Part shown: positions 60,848 to 64,000 of the stretch, piece after piece
How the letters are laid out: every line of letters starts with the position of its first letter
Position numbering within the stretch: position 1 is the first letter of the stretch
NCBI RefSeq assembly: GCF_048087625.1
Contig: NZ_CP159805.1
Coordinates: 930,001-994,000 of the forward strand
Direction: 5' to 3'
DNA from: Pseudothioglobus sp905182815
Lineage (GTDB): Bacteria > Pseudomonadota > Gammaproteobacteria > PS1 > Pseudothioglobaceae
Length of the DNA stretch: 64,000 nucleotides
Translations under genes and position numbers: made by a program
The notes under the pieces: generated by a model
The model's input: the letters and a program-made list of their open reading frames with translations, nothing else
Databases searched by the model: none
Told to the model about the DNA's origin: nothing

Positions 60848-62209
60848 CTATTTATTTGCTTCTAAGGCATTGTCAACAGATTCAACGATTAAATCTATGT
60901 CAGTCTTAGTACATATGAATGCAGGACTAAATAGCAAAACATTATTATTAGTTTCAAAACTTCTATTAGTTCTTCCAATCATCACTTTATTTTTAAAGCA
61001 ATGCGCTGCAACGCTAGCTGCAACTGTTTCATCAACAGGCTCTTTAGTTGCCCTATCTTTTACAAGCTCAACACCGCAAAACAACCCTTTGCCTCGAACT
61101 TCACCAATCATTTCATGCTTTTCTTGTAGTTCAAGCAATTTATTTTTAAGATGCTCTCCAACCTCATTAACATTCTCTAAAAGTTTTTCACGTTTAATAA
61201 TCTTTAAAACTTCAAGTGCAGCTGCAGGGCCAGCAGTGCTTCCACCAAAGGTAGAAATATCTCGGAAGTAGCTATCAACATTAGTTGGATCCTCTTTAAA
61301 CATGTTAAAAAGTTTTTCAGTAGTAACCGTAATTGATACAGCAGCATATCCAGCAGCTAGACCTTTAGCTGTAGTGACAATATCAGGCTGAACATCATAG
61401 TGCTGGTAACCAAACCATTTTCCTGTTCTACCAAGGCCACAAACCACTTCATCTATGTGAAGAAGGACGTCATATTTTCTACATATTGACTCAATAATTG
61501 GGAAATACTCAGGAACAGGAGGAATAACTCCACCACCTGCAGTAATCGGCTCTAAAACAACAGAACCTACGGTATCTGGCCCTTCCTTTTTAATAATATC
61601 TTCAAGGACAGTAGCGCACTCGATATTGCACTCTCCATATTTTTTTCCATATGGGCATCGATAACAACAGCAGTGAGGCATTTCAACAAATCCTGGAGCA
61701 AACGGACCATATTGTTTTTTTCTTTGAATTTGGCCAGATGAGCTCATAGCTCCGATTGTTGTGCCATGATAATCACGGTCACGATAAATAATTTTATGTT
61801 TTTTCCCATCATTATGAAAATGGGCAAGCTGACGAACCATTTTGTAGCCTTTTTCATTAGCTTCTGAACCAGAGTTTGAGTAATAAACGCGGTCTAAACC
61901 TGGCATAAGTGAGGTAACTTCTTTTGCATATTCAGCAGCAGGCTCGTTACCAAAAGAACCCGCAAAGTATGGAATTTTTGTCAGTTGATTACTGACAGCT
62001 TGAACCATATCATCTCTTCCAAATCCTAAATTTACTGTCCATACACCGCCAGATGTTCCATCAAGATACTCATTACCGTTGGTATCGGTTACAACCATTC
62101 CTTTCGCTTTAGCAACCATCATGGGGTCAGTCGATTCAAAGCCCTTATGTTGCGTTAAATGATGCCAAACATGGTCTTTATCATTTTGTATAAGTGTATT
62201 ATTAGACAT
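60848..62209 (-). CDS. tpa: Taurine:pyruvate aminotransferase
   Basis: PLP-dependent class III aminotransferase: taurine + pyruvate to sulfoacetaldehyde + L-alanine. 453 residues with YYSNSGSEANEKGYKMVRQ, the cysteine-rich HCCCYRCPYGKKYGECNIEC segment, IDEVVCGLGRTGKWFGYQHY and the PLP lysine in TTAKGLAAGYAAVS. The linkage to ald, xsc and a MocR regulator makes taurine the likely substrate rather than other omega-amino compounds. First gene of the operon, divergent from tauR. Confidence 0.92.
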   Translation of the reverse strand: MSNNTLIQNDKDHVWHHLTQHKGFESTDPMMVAKAKGMVVTDTNGNEYLDGTSGGVWTVNLGFGRDDMVQAVSNQLTKIPYFAGSFGNEPAAEYAKEVTSLMPGLDRVYYSNSGSEANEKGYKMVRQLAHFHNDGKKHKIIYRDRDYHGTTIGAMSSSGQIQRKKQYGPFAPGFVEMPHCCCYRCPYGKKYGECNIECATVLEDIIKKEGPDTVGSVVLEPITAGGGVIPPVPEYFPIIESICRKYDVLLHIDEVVCGLGRTGKWFGYQHYDVQPDIVTTAKGLAAGYAAVSITVTTEKLFNMFKEDPTNVDSYFRDISTFGGSTAGPAAALEVLKIIKREKLLENVNEVGEHLKNKLLELQEKHEMIGEVRGKGLFCGVELVKDRATKEPVDETVAASVAAHCFKNKVMIGRTNRSFETNNNVLLFSPAFICTKTDIDLIVESVDNALEANK

Positions 62210-62328
62210 ACTTACCCCGATTTAAGTAAAAATTGATAGTAATTCAAAAGAATGAATTATAAAATATAAGGGGTCCTAAATTTAAATACATATAGAACCA
62301 GAATTCTTAAAATTAATAGGCCAGATAA
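62210..62328. promoter_or_regulatory. Divergent tpa-tauR control region
   Basis: 119 AT-rich bases. On the plus strand TTGATA (62233-62238) and TATAAA (62258-62263) could form a tauR promoter, but the 19-base spacing is long. I looked for direct copies of the Rhodobacter TauR motif CTGGACYTAA and found only a partial resemblance (GGTCCTAA near 62272), not a repeat pair. Confidence 0.35.
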
Positions 62329-63804
62329 ATGGATGAAATGTGGAACCAATTTTTTTCTCTAAGACATGACAAGCCTAGGACCTTGCAGTTGCAGATTCGT
62401 CAGCAATTAATTGATGCTATTACTAATGGCTTAATTGGCCCAAACGAACCCCTACCATCATCTAGAAACCTTGCAGCAGCCCTTAAAGTTGCAAGAAATA
62501 CAGTGATTGCTGCCTATAAAGAATTAGAGTTTGATGGCTACATTACCCCAAAAGAAAGAAGAGGTTATTTTGTTAATGAGCAATTTTATGAGAATTTTAC
62601 AAATAGTAATGAGGATCAAGTTAAAAATATTAGCCCTCCATTATGGCTAGATGCTTTAATAACAAAGAAGCCATCTATTAAAACTAATATTCGTAATCCT
62701 GAGAATTGGCAAAGTCTTCCGTATTCATTTACAATTGGCCAACTTGATAAAAGTTTAATTCCCTATTACGAATGGCGTGAGGTTGTTAGGCATTCGTCAA
62801 CTCTTCCTGAAATACAAAAATGGAATATTGATCATGTTGATAGCGATGACCCATCTTTAATTAAGCAGATTCAATCTAAAGTACTTCCAAAGCGGGGTAT
62901 TTGGGCAAATAAAGATCAAATTTTAATTACTTCAGGCAGCCAGAATGCGATCTACATTATTGCCAGTCTTTTAGCTAAGCAAGGAACAGTTATTGCTATG
63001 GAGAATCCAGGATACCCAGATGTAAGAAATATTTTTAGCTTTCGAACTGACACCATTGTTCCTATAGGCATTGATAAAGACGGAATTTTAGTTGATGAAA
63101 TTAAACCCGAGATTGATATTATTTTTACCACTCCAAGCCATCAATACCCAACAGGTGTAACAATGAGTATGGAGAGAAGAAATAAGCTTTTATCTATTGC
63201 TAAAGAAAATCAAATGGTAATTATTGAAGATGACTATGAGGCTGAAGTTAATTTTCTCAGAAAACCTAATCCATCATTAAAAAGTCTTGATAAGGATAAC
63301 AATGTTATTTATGTTGGAAGCTTTTCGAAAGCCTTTGCTCCTGGTTTAAGGCTTGGTTACATGGTTGCTCCAGAGGCCTTTGTAAAAGAGGCAAGAGCTT
63401 TAAGGCGATTAATGATAAGACATATACCTGCAAATAATCAACGCTCAGTAGCCTTATTTATAGGCCTGGGTCATTATCATAATATGTTTACTAAAATTCA
63501 AAAAACAAACAAAGAGCGTTGGGGCTTGATAAATGAAAAAATAAATCAAGAGCCTCTCTTATCTTGCACTCCAACTCTTGGAGGCTCAACATTTTGGGTA
63601 AAAATTCCAGAGTCAATCGATACTGAAAAACTTTGTCAAAAACTCCTAGACAAAGGCGTAGCAGTTAGACCAGGAAACGCATCATTCTCTGAAGAGAAGC
63701 CGCCATCAAACTATTTGCATCTTGGATATTCTGCTATTGATACTAATAAGATAAATAAAGGTATAGATATAATAGTAAAAGAAATTAAATCGATGATGCA
63801 TTGA
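62329..63804 (+). CDS. tauR: MocR/GntR-family regulator with aminotransferase domain (TauR-like)
   Basis: 491 residues. N-terminal GntR winged helix (LQLQIRQQLIDAITNGLIG, LPSSRNLAAALKVARNTVI, GYITPKERRGYF), linker, and a fold-type I aminotransferase domain with the PLP Lys in GSFSKAFAPGLRLGY (about residue 334). MocR proteins sense PLP together with an amine ligand; TauR of Rhodobacter activates tpa with taurine. Its divergent place beside tpa-ald-xsc supports the same role. It probably also regulates itself from the shared 119-base region. Confidence 0.88.
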   Translation: MDEMWNQFFSLRHDKPRTLQLQIRQQLIDAITNGLIGPNEPLPSSRNLAAALKVARNTVIAAYKELEFDGYITPKERRGYFVNEQFYENFTNSNEDQVKNISPPLWLDALITKKPSIKTNIRNPENWQSLPYSFTIGQLDKSLIPYYEWREVVRHSSTLPEIQKWNIDHVDSDDPSLIKQIQSKVLPKRGIWANKDQILITSGSQNAIYIIASLLAKQGTVIAMENPGYPDVRNIFSFRTDTIVPIGIDKDGILVDEIKPEIDIIFTTPSHQYPTGVTMSMERRNKLLSIAKENQMVIIEDDYEAEVNFLRKPNPSLKSLDKDNNVIYVGSFSKAFAPGLRLGYMVAPEAFVKEARALRRLMIRHIPANNQRSVALFIGLGHYHNMFTKIQKTNKERWGLINEKINQEPLLSCTPTLGGSTFWVKIPESIDTEKLCQKLLDKGVAVRPGNASFSEEKPPSNYLHLGYSAIDTNKINKGIDIIVKEIKSMMH

Positions 63805-63823
63805 GTCATTTGGAAAATTTTAG

Positions 63824-64000
63824 ATGAAAAAACTACTCCTTAATTTTTTGCTAGTTACGAACCTCATGGGGATATCTTCTATAGGAGCTGATGAAGCAAA
63901 TTTAAAGATTTATGAAGATCAACAGTCTGACCCTTTTGTAAGATACATTGATGTTCAGAATTTAAGACTTTATTCGCTAGATGAAGTTTCTAATAAGTTT
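63824..64000 (+). CDS. Exported protein of unknown function (3' truncated by window)
   Basis: 59 residues visible, from ATG 63824 to the window end. An N-terminal Sec signal peptide is clear (MKKLLLNFLLVTNLMGISS, cleavage around IGA), then a hydrophilic mature start (LKIYEDQQSDPF). I do not recognise the family from so little. It lies 19 bases after tauR and may belong to the taurine locus, for instance as part of transport, but nothing in the visible part proves that. Confidence 0.6.
   Translation, partial: MKKLLLNFLLVTNLMGISSIGADEANLKIYEDQQSDPFVRYIDVQNLRLYSLDEVSNKF

Noticed and set aside
60870..61271. 133-codon Ser-rich open frame antisense to tpa
   Set aside because: Composition (Ser, Leu, Thr runs) is that of a shadow frame of tpa; no start context or homology.
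62210..62328. TauR direct repeats of the Rhodobacter type
   Set aside because: Only one partial match (GGTCCTAA); no second copy at a sensible spacing.
1..64000. CRISPR arrays, insertion sequences, prophage genes, tRNA or rRNA genes
   Set aside because: No regularly spaced direct repeats, transposase or phage motifs, and no cloverleaf-like intergenic segments were seen by eye; a tRNA scan would confirm.

Overview
The window is a low-GC, densely packed stretch of a bacterial chromosome with a clear gammaproteobacterial gene set (iscX, apaG/apaH, yggX, ybeD-lipB-lipA, nrdAB-yfaE, bamA-skp-lpxD-fabZ-lpxA, rpoH, aceK). Small intergenic gaps, many 4-base and longer gene overlaps, AT-rich spacers and a set of genes for marine osmolytes (taurine, choline/betaine, amino acids) suggest a streamlined marine heterotroph. 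The sulfur-oxidiser/Thioglobus-like (GSO) group is my best guess, but this is inference from gene content only. I saw no insertion sequence, prophage, CRISPR array, rRNA or tRNA gene.

Layout. 1-7.4 kb: 3' end of spoT, iscX-tolB-pal-cpoB-pabB, then a convergent glutamine-dependent NAD synthetase carrying an N-terminal helix-turn-helix domain. 7.8-12.2 kb: the amino-acid ABC transporter aapJQMP, with an attenuator-like terminator after aapJ. 12.3-13.9 kb: an orphan winged-helix protein and an EamA transporter. 14-17.8 kb: class Ia ribonucleotide reductase nrdAB with its ferredoxin, preceded by two NrdR-box-like sites. 17.8-20.6 kb (minus strand): dUTPase-selD-selU with overlapping ends. 20.7-27.5 kb: rhodanese, lipoate genes, pdxA-rsmA-apaG-apaH, dapF, DUF971. 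27.7-38.1 kb: outer-membrane and lipid A biogenesis, murJ, yggX, gmk, then rpoH directly followed by groES-groEL. 38.1-44.6 kb: parE-queC, acpP, fabF, oligopeptidase A.

44.7-63.8 kb is a carbon-metabolism region. On the minus strand lie betB-betA (choline to glycine betaine), an enolase-superfamily protein lacking its first metal ligand and a 3-hydroxyisobutyrate-dehydrogenase-like enzyme. Between them and the glyoxylate shunt is an IclR regulator, divergent from aceA-aceK-rraA-like-glcB, with palindromes in the shared promoter region. Next come two small uncharacterised genes and then the taurine dissimilation operon tpa-ald-xsc with its divergent MocR regulator tauR. Taurine carbon leaves Xsc as acetyl phosphate; after conversion to acetyl-CoA (no pta is in this window) the neighbouring glyoxylate shunt could assimilate it.

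The features I consider most worth follow-up are the HTH-NadE fusion with a perfect palindrome over its own promoter (a possible NadR-like enzyme/repressor that evolved independently), a Pal lipoprotein with a duplicated DxDG-loop insertion, the metal-ligand-deficient enolase homologue in the bet cluster, and the RraA-like protein embedded in the glyoxylate operon.
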